NCBI GenBank assembly: GCA_020636645.1 | Contig: JACJXO010000003.1 | Span: forward strand, 124,001-188,000 | DNA: 64,000 bases | Direction: 5' to 3' | DNA from: Chitinophagales bacterium | GTDB lineage: Bacteria; Bacteroidota; Bacteroidia; Chitinophagales; BACL12 | Shown: positions 52,616 through 62,682 of the stretch, in pieces | Layout: every line of letters starts with the position of its first letter | How positions within the stretch are numbered: position 1 is the first letter of the stretch | Notes under the pieces: generated by a model | Told to the model about the DNA's origin: nothing | The model's input: the letters and a program-made list of their open reading frames with translations, nothing else | The model's database searches: none | Made by a program: the position numbers and the translations under genes

Positions 52616-54886
52616 ATGTCTGCATACTCCCCTCGTTCTGTCTGGGCCTTCATAGTTAGAACAAGGCTTCGGAGGAGCATTTCCGTTGGGGGATTGTTGC
52701 TTATCCTGTCTCTGTGGTCTCTTAAAAACATAGGCTTTTCCTATCATTTCGATGATTTTTTTCCTAAAGATGATGAAGACCTGGAGTTCTACTATCAGTA
52801 CCGAGATCAGCTTGCTGCAGACGATAATTTCCTGTTGATCGGGTTATCCACACCCTCTGCCCTGGATCCGGAATTTTTACATGCACTTGACACAGCAAGC
52901 ACCTTGCTGGCCAAGAGTGGTCAAACCCAACGGGTAGCCTCATTGACCACCTACCGGTATTTATGGGGCAACTCCATGGGCATGTTTCCGGTTCCGCTGG
53001 TGCATCCTGATGACCCTGAACGCAGAATGGATGACAGTGTCCGGATAGTCAGTGACCCGCTGGTTTGCGGCAAACTGGTATCTGCAGATATGCAGACGGT
53101 GGTCATAGCCACGACCACCCCGGATTCTATGGATCTTGCGGATAATCAGGCATTGCTGGCAGATGTGGAAGAGGCTATGACCGTAGCCGGATTTGATGAC
53201 TACCATTTGCTGGGAAAGGCCAATTTCGAATCGGAACTGATACGATTTCAACAGGAAGAGTTCATCCGGTTTTCCATCCTGTCAGTGCTGTGTGTGGCCC
53301 TGATCTCCTTCCTGTTGTTCCGTGATCTGCGTATTGTTGGCTTATCCATGCTTACCGTTACAGTGACGCTGGTTTTCTTCCTGGGTCTGCTTGGACTAAC
53401 CCACCGAACGCTCAATGTGATGAGTTCGCTGTATCCAATAATCATCATTATTGTGGGCATCAGTGATATGGTACATTTTGTAACACGGTACCAGACCGAA
53501 CGGGAAGCAGGCTTCCACCCCAGACGGGCCTTAGGCCGAATGCTTCAGGATGTAGGTTTTGCTACCTTTCTTACGTCAGTGACCACAGCCATAGGTTTTC
53601 TGACCTTGCTGAGTTCTCCCATACCTCCAATCAGGGAATTTGGAATACTGGCCGCTGCAGGAGTCTTGCTGGCATATCTGGTAACGCTGTTGTTTGCAGC
53701 TCCTATGATGATGCTGCTTCCATTACCACAGAAGGCAGAGCAGGGTCGGTCATATTTCATTGCACGGATAACCAACAGGATCTACCGTTCCGGAAAAAAG
53801 CGACCTGTTCTGACAGCGGGGGTTTCCCTTCTGGTTGTTTTGCTGGGTATTCTTGGTGCATCCAGGATGACCACTGATATTACGCTGGCTGACGGGCTTC
53901 CGAAACACACCGCCGTGTATGATGACTTTTTGTTTTTTGAAGAACAATTCAACGGATTCAGGCCATTTGAACTGGCAGCCATTGCCGGCAAAGGCTTTGA
54001 GATCACTGATACAGTGGTATTGCAGCAGATCGACCTGGTAGAGAACTACATTGCCTCTTTTCCGGAAGCAGGAAATCTGTTTTCAGTAACTGCCTTTTAC
54101 AAGGTGCTCAACAGAGCCCTGGACGGCGACAACCCGGCAGCATACCGGCTGCCAGACAATGCCCCAAGGTGGAACAGGGTCCAGTCTTTGCTTGGCAGAT
54201 ATGCGGGTCCTGACATGCAATTATATAGTTCAGCAGATGGCAGTATGGGCCGGCTTAGTGGTTCTTTCCGTGATGCAGGCACTGATCAGATCGGCGGGAT
54301 CCAGGATTCCATCAAACAGTTCATAGCTCGTTCTACTGACAGCAATCAGGTCACATTCAGACTGACCGGCACGGGACTGATGTTTGACAAGAACAATGAA
54401 TATATCAGGCGAAGTATCCTGTCTGGTATCGTCATTGCGCTGTCTGTGATCAGTCTGCTGATGGCGCTGTTGTACAGAAATTTCAGGATGCTGGTCATTG
54501 CCGTGGTACCCAATACCATTCCGCTGCTCATTTGCGGCGGGATATTAGGTTTCTTCAGGATCCCGCTGGATGCTCCCACTGCCATCATATTCGGAATATC
54601 ATATGGTATAGTGGTAGATGACACCATTCATTTTCTGTCGAGGTTTAGACTGGAGATAGCCAGAGGTGTTCCTCTTGAGGAAGCCATCAGACGCACTTTC
54701 AGTGAAACCGGCAGGGCTTTGATCATGACCACCCTGATACTGTTCTTTGGTTTTTCAGTTTTGATGTTGTCCAACCTGCAGGCCACCTTCAATGTCGGAA
54801 TGCTAATTGGTATCACGCTTTTGTCAGCCTTGATCAGCGATCTCTATTTACTACCTTTATTGCTCCGAAAATGGTACCGTCCATGA
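52616..54886 (+). CDS. RND/MMPL family exporter
   Basis: 756-residue inner-membrane transporter with about 12 helices in two repeats. Each half has one helix, a large periplasmic loop and five helices: first half from VGGLLLILSLWSL with FSYHFDDFFPKDDEDLEFY, then LSVLCVALISFLLFRDLRIVG and VGISDMVHFVTRYQTERE; second half with ITLADGLPKHTAVYDDFLFFEEQF, NTIPLLICGGILGFFRIPLDAPTAIIFGISYGIVVDDTIHFLSRF. Belongs to the single-chain MMPL/patched-like lipid exporters (COG1033 type), not to AcrB-type pumps. The partner lipoprotein gene overlaps at ATGA. Cargo unknown, probably a lipid. Confidence 0.9.
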   Translation: MSAYSPRSVWAFIVRTRLRRSISVGGLLLILSLWSLKNIGFSYHFDDFFPKDDEDLEFYYQYRDQLAADDNFLLIGLSTPSALDPEFLHALDTASTLLAKSGQTQRVASLTTYRYLWGNSMGMFPVPLVHPDDPERRMDDSVRIVSDPLVCGKLVSADMQTVVIATTTPDSMDLADNQALLADVEEAMTVAGFDDYHLLGKANFESELIRFQQEEFIRFSILSVLCVALISFLLFRDLRIVGLSMLTVTVTLVFFLGLLGLTHRTLNVMSSLYPIIIIIVGISDMVHFVTRYQTEREAGFHPRRALGRMLQDVGFATFLTSVTTAIGFLTLLSSPIPPIREFGILAAAGVLLAYLVTLLFAAPMMMLLPLPQKAEQGRSYFIARITNRIYRSGKKRPVLTAGVSLLVVLLGILGASRMTTDITLADGLPKHTAVYDDFLFFEEQFNGFRPFELAAIAGKGFEITDTVVLQQIDLVENYIASFPEAGNLFSVTAFYKVLNRALDGDNPAAYRLPDNAPRWNRVQSLLGRYAGPDMQLYSSADGSMGRLSGSFRDAGTDQIGGIQDSIKQFIARSTDSNQVTFRLTGTGLMFDKNNEYIRRSILSGIVIALSVISLLMALLYRNFRMLVIAVVPNTIPLLICGGILGFFRIPLDAPTAIIFGISYGIVVDDTIHFLSRFRLEIARGVPLEEAIRRTFSETGRALIMTTLILFFGFSVLMLSNLQATFNVGMLIGITLLSALISDLYLLPLLLRKWYRP

Positions 54887-55806
54887 GACCTCTTCCAGTA
54901 ATTGCCATTCTGTTTGCCGGAGCTTCCCTGCTGTCGTGTAACAAGGATGTTAAAGATTTCATCACATTGTATTTTGATGTGAATGCTGATGCGGGATTGC
55001 CCAGGCTGGATGCAACGGGTGAAGAAGCTGTTCTGCCGGCAGGGCATGTGGCGGTATCTCCTCTTCAGGTGCGTGATATTGCGGTACAATACATTGAACT
55101 GGTACCGACGGAAGCTACTCCATATAAAGGTGGAGAGCTGGTTTTCAAAGCCCCTGAAACTTATATAACCGGATCGCTGGCCATTGATTTTGACAGCCTG
55201 CTTACCGGTACAGCCGGAAGCACTGTGTTTACGGTCAACCTGCGTAAACTCTCGCCCGGCACATATGCATATGCCAGGGTAGGTATTGCCTATTTATCTT
55301 ATGATATACCCCTGAATATATCCGGCCTGCCAGGCGCTGAATATCTGACAGATCAGCAGGCAACTTTTGCTTCATTTCTCGGATTCAATACATACATCAG
55401 AGAAGTGCAGATCAATCAGCTGACCAAGGTCATCAATGACGCCAAAACAGGCGGATACTGGGTACTGGAAACAGCGCTGGAGCCACCTCTTGATGGAGAA
55501 AATGCCCTGTTCACCTGGCAGGTTCCACAGGAATCACTCACAGTGGTGAATATTCTGTCAGGCACGTCTCCTGTGCCTCCCGGTCAATCGGTCATTACCG
55601 GTGCATTTGATGAGCCTCTGGTGGTCTCTGAAGAAGAAGAACGTGATCTGCGCATCACCTTTACCCTCTCGGTCAACGGGATCTTCGAATTTAATGATGA
55701 GAACAGCAACGGCGCATGGGATCTGCATGCCGACAATATTTATGAGTCTGAACCTATCATAGATTTCGGGATCCGCGGCCTCAGGCCATCTTTTGTATTT
55801 GAATGA
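54883..55806 (+). CDS. Hypothetical lipoprotein paired with RND exporter
   Basis: 307 residues from ATG 54883 (ATGA overlap with the exporter stop); an ATG 12 bases earlier is also in frame. Signal with lipobox: IAILFAGASLLSCNKD. The mature part is all-beta, with AVQYIELVPTEATPYKGGELVF, IDFDSLLTGTAGSTVFTVNL and a C-terminal DENSNGAWDLHADNIYES segment that looks like a calcium-binding-type Asp/Asn loop. No recognised family. Gene overlap suggests joint function with the exporter. Confidence 0.7.
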   Translation: MRPLPVIAILFAGASLLSCNKDVKDFITLYFDVNADAGLPRLDATGEEAVLPAGHVAVSPLQVRDIAVQYIELVPTEATPYKGGELVFKAPETYITGSLAIDFDSLLTGTAGSTVFTVNLRKLSPGTYAYARVGIAYLSYDIPLNISGLPGAEYLTDQQATFASFLGFNTYIREVQINQLTKVINDAKTGGYWVLETALEPPLDGENALFTWQVPQESLTVVNILSGTSPVPPGQSVITGAFDEPLVVSEEEERDLRITFTLSVNGIFEFNDENSNGAWDLHADNIYESEPIIDFGIRGLRPSFVFE

Positions 55807-55898
55807 CCATTACAGGCCTGAGTGAACTGCATGTCGCCAGTTGTTCTTGCTTCTGCAGGTCAGTGAACTGTCTTCTTTAGTATTATCTTCATGCGCAA

Positions 55899-56189
55899 AT
55901 GATGAAAAAACACCTTTTACCAATTGCCTTGCTGGCAGTGACCTTTATGTGGTCATGCAAATCAAAACCCGTCTGGCCGGAAGCTGACCAGAAGGAATTC
56001 ATGGACATCTGTGAACAGGCTATGTACGGGGCTTTTGACCGCGATACCAATTTCAGTTATTGTGCCTGTATGCTGGAGAAGATCATGGATGAATATCCGG
56101 ATCCTGAACAACAAGATGAAGTATCTGATGATCTTATATTGGAATTTGCCGATGCCTGTTTTGACGAACTGGGAATAAAAATGCCCTGA
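55899..56189 (+). CDS. Small lipoprotein
   Basis: 96 residues (or 95 from the second Met). Signal MMKKHLLPIALLAVTFMWSCKS with lipobox FMWSC. The mature part is acidic, with four Cys in CEQAMYGAFD..CACMLEKIM..ADACFDEL that could form disulfides. Family unknown. A TATCTTCA box lies seven bases upstream. Four bases before the acylase gene on the same strand, so possibly cotranscribed. Confidence 0.65.
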   Translation: MMKKHLLPIALLAVTFMWSCKSKPVWPEADQKEFMDICEQAMYGAFDRDTNFSYCACMLEKIMDEYPDPEQQDEVSDDLILEFADACFDELGIKMP

Positions 56190-56193
56190 CCTG

Positions 56194-58626
56194 ATGAAAG
56201 GATGGTTCCATTTTCTGATACCCGCCGCTCTGGTAACCCTGGCCGGATTCTGGCTGCATGCAGGCCATGGATCATTACCGGCCACCGGACCGCTCTTTGA
56301 CCCGGTAAAGGGTTTCATGGCCCAGGCCGAAGGTACACGACCACCAGTTCCGGATCAGATCGATCTGGATGGAACGGATGGCCCTGTTCATATTTATTAC
56401 GACGAACGACTGGTTCCGCACATATTTGCTGAATCTGAACAGGACCTGTATTTCGCACAAGGTTATGTTACTGCCGGTTTACGCCTGTGGCAGATGGAAA
56501 TGACCTCGTTGGCATCTTCCGGCAGGTTGAGTGAAAAACTGGGTGAAAGATTCATCAGTTATGACCGGTTTCAGCGGCGCATAGGAATGGTTGAAAATGC
56601 CCGGCATGCGATGGCGTCTTTGCCGGATGATGACCCAAGCAAACTTGCCATTCAGGCATACGCCAGAGGTGTCAATGCCTGGATCTCCGGATTGAGCTAC
56701 AAAGATTATCCGCTGGAATATAAACTGATGGGATTTGAACCTTCTGAATGGACAGAGCTTAATACGTATTTGTTGTTACAGTATATGTCCAACACCCTTA
56801 CCGGATACGATGATGATGCCGCCTTTACCAACCTGAAACAAGTACTTGGAAAAGACTTATATGATCTGATGTATCCCGAACGATGGGCTATCAGTGACCC
56901 CATTATTCCGGCAGGAACATCCTGGAGCGAACCCGGCCCTTCTGCACCAGATAATCCGGTCAGCTCTGCAGAGATTTCCCTGTATGAAGAAATGCCGTTT
57001 CAGCGAGGCGGAGAAGACCAGTCTGGCATTGGCAGCAATAACTGGGCTTTGTCAGGCAGCATGACCAATACGGGCAAACCAATTTTGTGCAACGACCCGC
57101 ATCTGCCTCTCAATCTTCCCAGTCTTTGGTTTGAGGTACAACTGGTTGCACCCGGAATGAATGTTTACGGGGTTTCCCTTCCGGGCTCTCCCTGTGTTAT
57201 CATCGGATTCAACGAAAGTGTGGCCTGGGGCGTCACCAATGCCGGCTGGGATGTTCGTGACTGGTACCGTATCACCACCTCTCCGGAACACCCCGGAAAA
57301 TATGCCTATGAAGGTGGATGGGAGGACCTGCTCATGCGGGTAGAGACCATACATGTTAAAGGTGGTGAGGATGTGCTGGATACTGTCTGGAGCTCACACC
57401 ACGGCCCGATGGTCTATCTTGATCTGGATTCTGCTCACCAGAGCTGGAATGACCTCGCCATGCATTGGTCGGCAGCTGAAGGTGGTGGAGAGCTGCGCAC
57501 ATTTTATCAGCTGAACAAAGCCGGCAATGCAGAAGATTATCGCAAGGCACTGGAGTGGTTTGCATGCCCGGCACAAAACATCGTATTCGCCTCTGATCAG
57601 GATGATATTGCCATCACCGTAACAGGAAAACTTCCGCTAAAATATCAGGGGCAGGGACGCAACATACTGGATGGCAGCAAAGCATCTGATGACTGGAAGG
57701 GCTTTATCGGTTTTGCAGATAACCCGTGGATACTCAATCCTGATCGTGGATTTGTCAGTTCGGCCAACCAGCATCCTACCGATACCCTGTATCCTTATTA
57801 TTATACCGGCTTTGATTTTGAATACTTCCGCAACCACCGCATCAATGAACTGCTAAGAAGTCTGGACCAGGCCGGGGTGGATGACATGATGGCCATTCAA
57901 CAGGATGTTTACAACAGCAATGCAGCAGAGGCTTTACCTGTTATGTTGCAATCAGTCAGCAAGGATGATCTGACAAAAGCCGATGGTTTCTGGCTGGACA
58001 AACTGAAAGACTGGGATTATATGAATGATCCGGAAAGTGAGCTCCCTACCCTTTTCGAGATCTGGTGGAAGACTTTCAGTAACCTGCTGTGGGATGAGGT
58101 AGCTGATAGAGATAATATCGATCTCACCATGCCGAAACCTCCTGTAACCATAGCAGCACTGCAATGGCCGGATGACATGCCCATCTTCGACAACCGGTCC
58201 ACGCCCGAAACAGAAACCAGAACCATCATATTACAGCATGCCCTTCAGAAAGCTGTGGCAGAAATGGATTCACTGGAAGCCCTGGGCAATGATGCAACTG
58301 CCTGGTATAAATACAAGGGAACAACCGTGCTGCATATGGCACAATTACTGCCATTCAGCAGACCCGACGTATTTGTGGGTGGCAACCGCGGAATCGTCAA
58401 TGCCACCACCCATACCAATGGTCCTTCCTGGAGGATGATCGTCAGCCTTGGAGATACACCATCTGCCAAAGCTGTGTATCCGGGTGGACAAAGCGGGAAT
58501 CCGGGAAGCAGGTACTATGATAATTTTATTGACGACTGGGCAGCAGGAAAGTATTACGATCTTCAGTATTTCAGGTCAGCCGAAGAAGCTTCTGCACATG
58601 CCATGCTACACCTCACTATTGAATAA
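56194..58626 (+). CDS. Penicillin acylase family Ntn hydrolase (S45)
   Basis: 810-residue exported precursor. The N-terminal hydrophobic segment (FHFLIPAALVTLAGFWL) is an uncleaved anchor or signal. Alpha chain with GPVHIYYDERLVPHIFAESEQDLYFAQGYVTAGLRLWQMEM; self-cleavage should occur before Ser281, the nucleophile, in GIGSNNWALSGS; beta chain with LCNDPHLPLNLPSLWFEVQL, SLPGSPCVIIGFNESVAWGVTN and a late NGPSWRMIVSLGD. The family cleaves amides such as penicillins, acyl-homoserine lactones or peptides; substrate not predictable. Periplasmic. Confidence 0.93.
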   Translation: MKGWFHFLIPAALVTLAGFWLHAGHGSLPATGPLFDPVKGFMAQAEGTRPPVPDQIDLDGTDGPVHIYYDERLVPHIFAESEQDLYFAQGYVTAGLRLWQMEMTSLASSGRLSEKLGERFISYDRFQRRIGMVENARHAMASLPDDDPSKLAIQAYARGVNAWISGLSYKDYPLEYKLMGFEPSEWTELNTYLLLQYMSNTLTGYDDDAAFTNLKQVLGKDLYDLMYPERWAISDPIIPAGTSWSEPGPSAPDNPVSSAEISLYEEMPFQRGGEDQSGIGSNNWALSGSMTNTGKPILCNDPHLPLNLPSLWFEVQLVAPGMNVYGVSLPGSPCVIIGFNESVAWGVTNAGWDVRDWYRITTSPEHPGKYAYEGGWEDLLMRVETIHVKGGEDVLDTVWSSHHGPMVYLDLDSAHQSWNDLAMHWSAAEGGGELRTFYQLNKAGNAEDYRKALEWFACPAQNIVFASDQDDIAITVTGKLPLKYQGQGRNILDGSKASDDWKGFIGFADNPWILNPDRGFVSSANQHPTDTLYPYYYTGFDFEYFRNHRINELLRSLDQAGVDDMMAIQQDVYNSNAAEALPVMLQSVSKDDLTKADGFWLDKLKDWDYMNDPESELPTLFEIWWKTFSNLLWDEVADRDNIDLTMPKPPVTIAALQWPDDMPIFDNRSTPETETRTIILQHALQKAVAEMDSLEALGNDATAWYKYKGTTVLHMAQLLPFSRPDVFVGGNRGIVNATTHTNGPSWRMIVSLGDTPSAKAVYPGGQSGNPGSRYYDNFIDDWAAGKYYDLQYFRSAEEASAHAMLHLTIE

Positions 58627-58628
58627 CC

Positions 58629-58973
58629 ATGAAGAACCTGACCTATCTGATAGCTGCTATGTTACTGTGTACAGTAAGTCTGTTCTTACTGCCCTGGTAC
58701 TTTGTGCTCATCATCTGTTTTATTCTGGGTATCATCAGGGGAAACAAGAAGTACAGAAATGCCTTTCTGCAGGGATTCCTGGCAGTATTTCTCACATACT
58801 CTGTATTATATCTGTTCAGGGATATACCGAACGAACATATGCTCAGCAATGAAGTAGCCGGAATCTTCCTGCTGCCTGATGGCTATGTCCTGCTGGGAGC
58901 CGGTGCCTTGATATTCGGAATACTTGCGGGTTTCAGCTGGTGGAGTGGCGCTGCGCTGAGAAGATTGCTCTAA
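58629..58973 (+). CDS. Small membrane protein
   Basis: 114 residues with about three helices (LIAAMLLCTVSLFLLPWYFVLIICFIL, AFLQGFLAVFLTYSVLYLF, and VLLGAGALIFGILAGFSWW). Starts two bases after the acylase stop. Overlaps the convergent amidohydrolase stop by four bases. Family not recognised. Confidence 0.7.
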   Translation: MKNLTYLIAAMLLCTVSLFLLPWYFVLIICFILGIIRGNKKYRNAFLQGFLAVFLTYSVLYLFRDIPNEHMLSNEVAGIFLLPDGYVLLGAGALIFGILAGFSWWSGAALRRLL

Positions 58974-60598
58974 TCTGCCTGTTCATTCGTAAAGACCACC
59001 TCTCCATTCAGAATGGTCATGACCACCCTGGCACGTATGATCTCCGGATAAGGCATACTCATGATATCCTTGTCCAGCACCACCAGGTCTGCAAACTTAC
59101 CTGGCTCAATACTGCCTTTCACAGACTCTTCAAAAGAACCGTATGCAGGCCAGATGGTCATAGACCGAATGGCATCGATCCTGGTAAGTGCGTTCTCTGT
59201 TTGAAAACCGCCGGAAGGGAGACGTTGCTGATCCATCCTGGCTACAGCAGCATAGAATGTCAGCAGCGGATCGATCTGCTCTACCGGGAAATCAGTACCG
59301 TTTATAAGCACTCCGGCAGCTTCCAGCATATCCTGATAAGCATAGGCATATTTGACCCTTTCTGGTCCGAGGCGCTCTTCAGCCCAATACATATCACTGG
59401 TGGCATGGGTGGACTGAACAGAAGGGAGTATCTGATAATCCTGAAAATAATGCAGGTCTTCAGGGTTCACCACCTGGCAGTGTTCCACCCTCCATCGAAG
59501 ATCATTGCCCGCCGGAATATGAGCTGCATAGGTCTTCAGGGCAAGCCTGTTGGCACTATCGCCAATGGCATGGGTGCACATCTGATAACCCCGTGAAGCG
59601 CACAGAGCAGCAAGCGTATTCAACGAGTCCGGATGTATGAGCAACAGACCGCTGTTGAATGGATCATCGGAATATGGTTCCATCAAAGCTGCTCCACGTG
59701 ATCCAAGTGCCCCATCAGCATACACCTTAAGGCTTCTGATCACCAGATTATCAGAGATCTTCGGTCCCTGCATCAGGAAGGAAGCTACGTTTTCCTGTGA
59801 AGGAGTAAGCATAATATTCATGCGTACCGGTAATGTACCTGTCTGCTTCTCTCTGATGACCGCATCCACCTGATATTTCTCCAGGCCGGCATCTGTTACA
59901 GAGGTCAGACCGTATGCAAAGCAATCCTGTTGTGCTTTCTGCAAAGCGGAGGAAAGCACCTGCGGATCCTTATCGGGCAGGATCTCATCAAACAGATCCA
60001 TGGCATTGTCAAGCAGCAAACCCGTACAATGATCGCCTTCCACAAAGACCTTACCGCCATTTACCTGTGTATGTTTGTCAATACCTGCCAGTTTCAGGGC
60101 GTATGTATTTACCAGTGCAGCATGGCCATCTACCCGCACCAGATATACCGGTGTGTTGGGGTATAACCTGTCCAGTTCCCTGCAATCAGGAAATGCCTTG
60201 CCTGACCACAGATTCTGATCCCATCCTCTTCCTATGATCCAGCCTGCAGTAAGGCTGGTATCCATGTCAGCAATCACATCCAGAACTTCATCCATACTTG
60301 TCAGACCGTATAGTTGTGCCCAGCCGCTGTACAAGCCATAATTCAGGAAATGACAATGCCCGTCATTGAAACCGGGTAAGACAGTCTTACCCTGCAGATC
60401 CAGTATCCTGTCTGACTCATAGTTACTCAGTATCTCCTGAGTAGAACCCGTTGCCAGGATCCTCCCGTCTCTGACCGCAATTGCCTGTGTTAAATGAAAA
60501 GCGCTGTCAACAGTGTACACCCTGCCGTTGACCAGCAACATATCTGCCTGCTGTGGTGCGGCCCAGATAAATGAAACAATTAAAAATAAATAATTCAT
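58970..60598 (-). CDS. Exported amidohydrolase, YtcJ-like
   Basis: 542-residue metal-dependent hydrolase of the amidohydrolase superfamily. Metal-binding HxH in GFNDGHCHFLNYG near residue 67; C-terminal motifs CTHAIGDSANRLAL and RWRVEHCQVV; NGTDFPVEQIDPLLTFYAAVAR near the end. The N-terminus MNYLFLIVSFIWAAPQQ is a probable signal peptide. ATG 60598 gives an ATGA overlap with the SDR stop. Substrate unknown. Last gene of the aroC operon. Confidence 0.9.
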   Translation of the reverse strand: MNYLFLIVSFIWAAPQQADMLLVNGRVYTVDSAFHLTQAIAVRDGRILATGSTQEILSNYESDRILDLQGKTVLPGFNDGHCHFLNYGLYSGWAQLYGLTSMDEVLDVIADMDTSLTAGWIIGRGWDQNLWSGKAFPDCRELDRLYPNTPVYLVRVDGHAALVNTYALKLAGIDKHTQVNGGKVFVEGDHCTGLLLDNAMDLFDEILPDKDPQVLSSALQKAQQDCFAYGLTSVTDAGLEKYQVDAVIREKQTGTLPVRMNIMLTPSQENVASFLMQGPKISDNLVIRSLKVYADGALGSRGAALMEPYSDDPFNSGLLLIHPDSLNTLAALCASRGYQMCTHAIGDSANRLALKTYAAHIPAGNDLRWRVEHCQVVNPEDLHYFQDYQILPSVQSTHATSDMYWAEERLGPERVKYAYAYQDMLEAAGVLINGTDFPVEQIDPLLTFYAAVARMDQQRLPSGGFQTENALTRIDAIRSMTIWPAYGSFEESVKGSIEPGKFADLVVLDKDIMSMPYPEIIRARVVMTILNGEVVFTNEQAD

Positions 60599-61311
60599 AA
60601 ACTCAATCTGCAAATTGTATCTGAATAATCATCGGGATGGGCGGCTATTTCTATGATCTTCGCAGCCGCTTTGGCCGGGTCAGCCAGTTTCCCTTCTTCG
60701 AACAAAGCGGTGAACTTTGAAATCCTGGAAAATTGTTCACGGGCCGAACGCCTGACCGTTGCCTGCATTTCAGTGTCCAGTACACCGGGTGCCACAGCAA
60801 AAAACCTGACAGCATCTTCCCGGATACCGGCTTCTTCAGCACCTATCAGAGTTTGCATGTTCAGAGCAGCTTTGCTGCTGCTGTATATACTCCAGCCATC
60901 ATAAGGTGTAGTGGCTGCACCGGAAGAAATATTGATGATGATCTTTTTCGCTTCAGATGATCTGTAGGTTCTCAACAACTTATTGGCCAGCACATGAGGT
61001 GCCACTACATTAAGAATATAAGATCCAATGATGCCGGCTTCATCCAGTTCGCCAATTGGAGCCACCTGTCCCAGTGTGGCCGCATTGTTGACCAGAATTA
61101 TTCTGGCAGCATCACCAGCTTCCGGCAGAGACAGGTGAAGCAGGTTATGAGCCACAGACAGATCAGAATGTATATGCACATATCGTGGCAAAACGGGGCC
61201 TTCCCTTCTGGCGATTCCATACACCAAGGCATCATCATCAGAAGCTGCCTGGATAGCAAGGGCTTTCCCCAGACCGCTGCTGGTACCGGTAATGATCCAC
61301 AGCGAACTCAT
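60595..61311 (-). CDS. Short-chain dehydrogenase/reductase
   Basis: 238-residue classical SDR. Cofactor motif TGTSSGLGKALA at the N-terminus (TGxxxGxG), NNAATLG for NNAG, and catalytic Tyr-Lys in YSSSKAAL (Ser in ISSGAA). Spacing and sequence resemble sepiapterin- or benzil-reductase-like SDRs. Overlaps the transporter upstream (ATGA) and the amidohydrolase downstream (ATGA), so it is translated in a tightly coupled operon. Confidence 0.9.
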   Translation of the reverse strand: MSSLWIITGTSSGLGKALAIQAASDDDALVYGIARREGPVLPRYVHIHSDLSVAHNLLHLSLPEAGDAARIILVNNAATLGQVAPIGELDEAGIIGSYILNVVAPHVLANKLLRTYRSSEAKKIIINISSGAATTPYDGWSIYSSSKAALNMQTLIGAEEAGIREDAVRFFAVAPGVLDTEMQATVRRSAREQFSRISKFTALFEEGKLADPAKAAAKIIEIAAHPDDYSDTICRLSL

Positions 61312-62681
61312 ACATCAAAATTGTCAATACTGTCTTTTCTTTGGAACTGCAATTCTCCCTCTGTGCTGGCCACTGATGCAGTAACTGCAGCATCGCCGGT
61401 AATATTGACCAGGGTTCGAAGCATATCAAGAGGTCTGTCTATGGGCAGGATGATCGCGATCCACATGGGGTTTAGCCCGACAGATTCCAGTACGATGATG
61501 AGCATGATCAATCCCACACCCGGAACAGGAGCCGTACCTATGCTGATCAAGGTAGCCATGACCACGATGGTAAGCTGTTGAGACAGATCAAGAGGCACCA
61601 GATGCATTTGAGCCAGAAACAACACAGAAACGGCCTGATACAAACTGGTACCATCCATATTGACCGTTGCACCAAGCGGCAGGGTAAAACTGGCAATGCG
61701 ACGAGATACCCCGAGGTTCTCTGTTACACAATCCATGGTAGCCGGTAAGGTGGCTGCACTGGAGCTGGTAGAAAAAGCCAGCGCCTGTGCAGAACCCATT
61801 CCGCGGAAAAACTCCCTGTAGGGTATTTGCCTGGTAAACAACCTCAATACTGCCGGATAGGTAACAAACAAAGAAAAAGCGAGCCCTAATACCACTGTGA
61901 GAGCGTACATACCAAGACCTTTGAACAGGTTGAACAAGGCTGCCGGACTATCAGCAAGATCTGCCATGTTACCGGCCATGAGTGCAAACACAAAAAATGG
62001 TGCGGCCTGCATGACCACATCAACCATTTTCAGAAAGACCTCATTTCCTGATTCAATAAAACCTATCATGGGAGCCGCCTTATCACCAGGTATCATACTG
62101 AGCACCACCCCAAACAGAATTGCAAAGAAGATGACCTGCAGCATTTTGGTAATATCCATGAAACTGCTGAAGATGTTATCTGGTACGATCTCTACAATAA
62201 CCTGAAGAGGGCCCTGGTCCTTTGACTTGCCTGCTTCCTGTACCTTATCTTTTACTTTCTTCTGGAGATCACTTGCCGGCATGTCAACTGCTGAAACATC
62301 ATCGCCGGATTGAAAGGCCATAAACTGCTCATGGTTGGCTGCCAGCTGTTCTTCGCCTACAACCTTTCCCGGCTGTATCAGGTTGGCTGCCACGAGCCCC
62401 ACTGTTATGGCAATGACGGTAGTGCCTACATAGATACCAATGGTCTTTAAGCCAACCCTTCTGATCTTACTGATATCACTTAGATCTGTGATACCCTTGA
62501 TGATACTGAATAACACCAAAGGAACGGCTATCAGTTTCAACACATTGATGAAGATCGTTCCCCAGGGCTTGATCCAGTCCAGCGTGAATTGCCTCCAGCC
62601 GAGTCCTGCACTCAGTAAGGCCCATATGACACCTAGTAACAGTCCGAACAGGATCTTCCAATGTAGCGCAATCTTTCTCAT
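61308..62681 (-). CDS. Dicarboxylate/amino acid:cation symporter (DAACS)
   Basis: 457-residue inner-membrane symporter of the glutamate/aspartate transporter family (GltP/DctA). N-terminal GLLLGVIWALLSAGLGW, FINVLKLIAVPLVLFSIIKGITDL; re-entrant loop HP1 with the serine-rich AFSTSSSAATLPATMDCV; TM7 with LPLGATVNMDGTSLYQAV (NMDGT motif); HP2 with TLISIGTAPVPGVGLIML. A long loop near residues 115-160 is polar. Starts one base after the aroC stop. Substrate (glutamate, aspartate or C4 acids) cannot be told by reading. Confidence 0.93.
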   Translation of the reverse strand: MRKIALHWKILFGLLLGVIWALLSAGLGWRQFTLDWIKPWGTIFINVLKLIAVPLVLFSIIKGITDLSDISKIRRVGLKTIGIYVGTTVIAITVGLVAANLIQPGKVVGEEQLAANHEQFMAFQSGDDVSAVDMPASDLQKKVKDKVQEAGKSKDQGPLQVIVEIVPDNIFSSFMDITKMLQVIFFAILFGVVLSMIPGDKAAPMIGFIESGNEVFLKMVDVVMQAAPFFVFALMAGNMADLADSPAALFNLFKGLGMYALTVVLGLAFSLFVTYPAVLRLFTRQIPYREFFRGMGSAQALAFSTSSSAATLPATMDCVTENLGVSRRIASFTLPLGATVNMDGTSLYQAVSVLFLAQMHLVPLDLSQQLTIVVMATLISIGTAPVPGVGLIMLIIVLESVGLNPMWIAIILPIDRPLDMLRTLVNITGDAAVTASVASTEGELQFQRKDSIDNFDV

Positions 62682-62682
62682 A

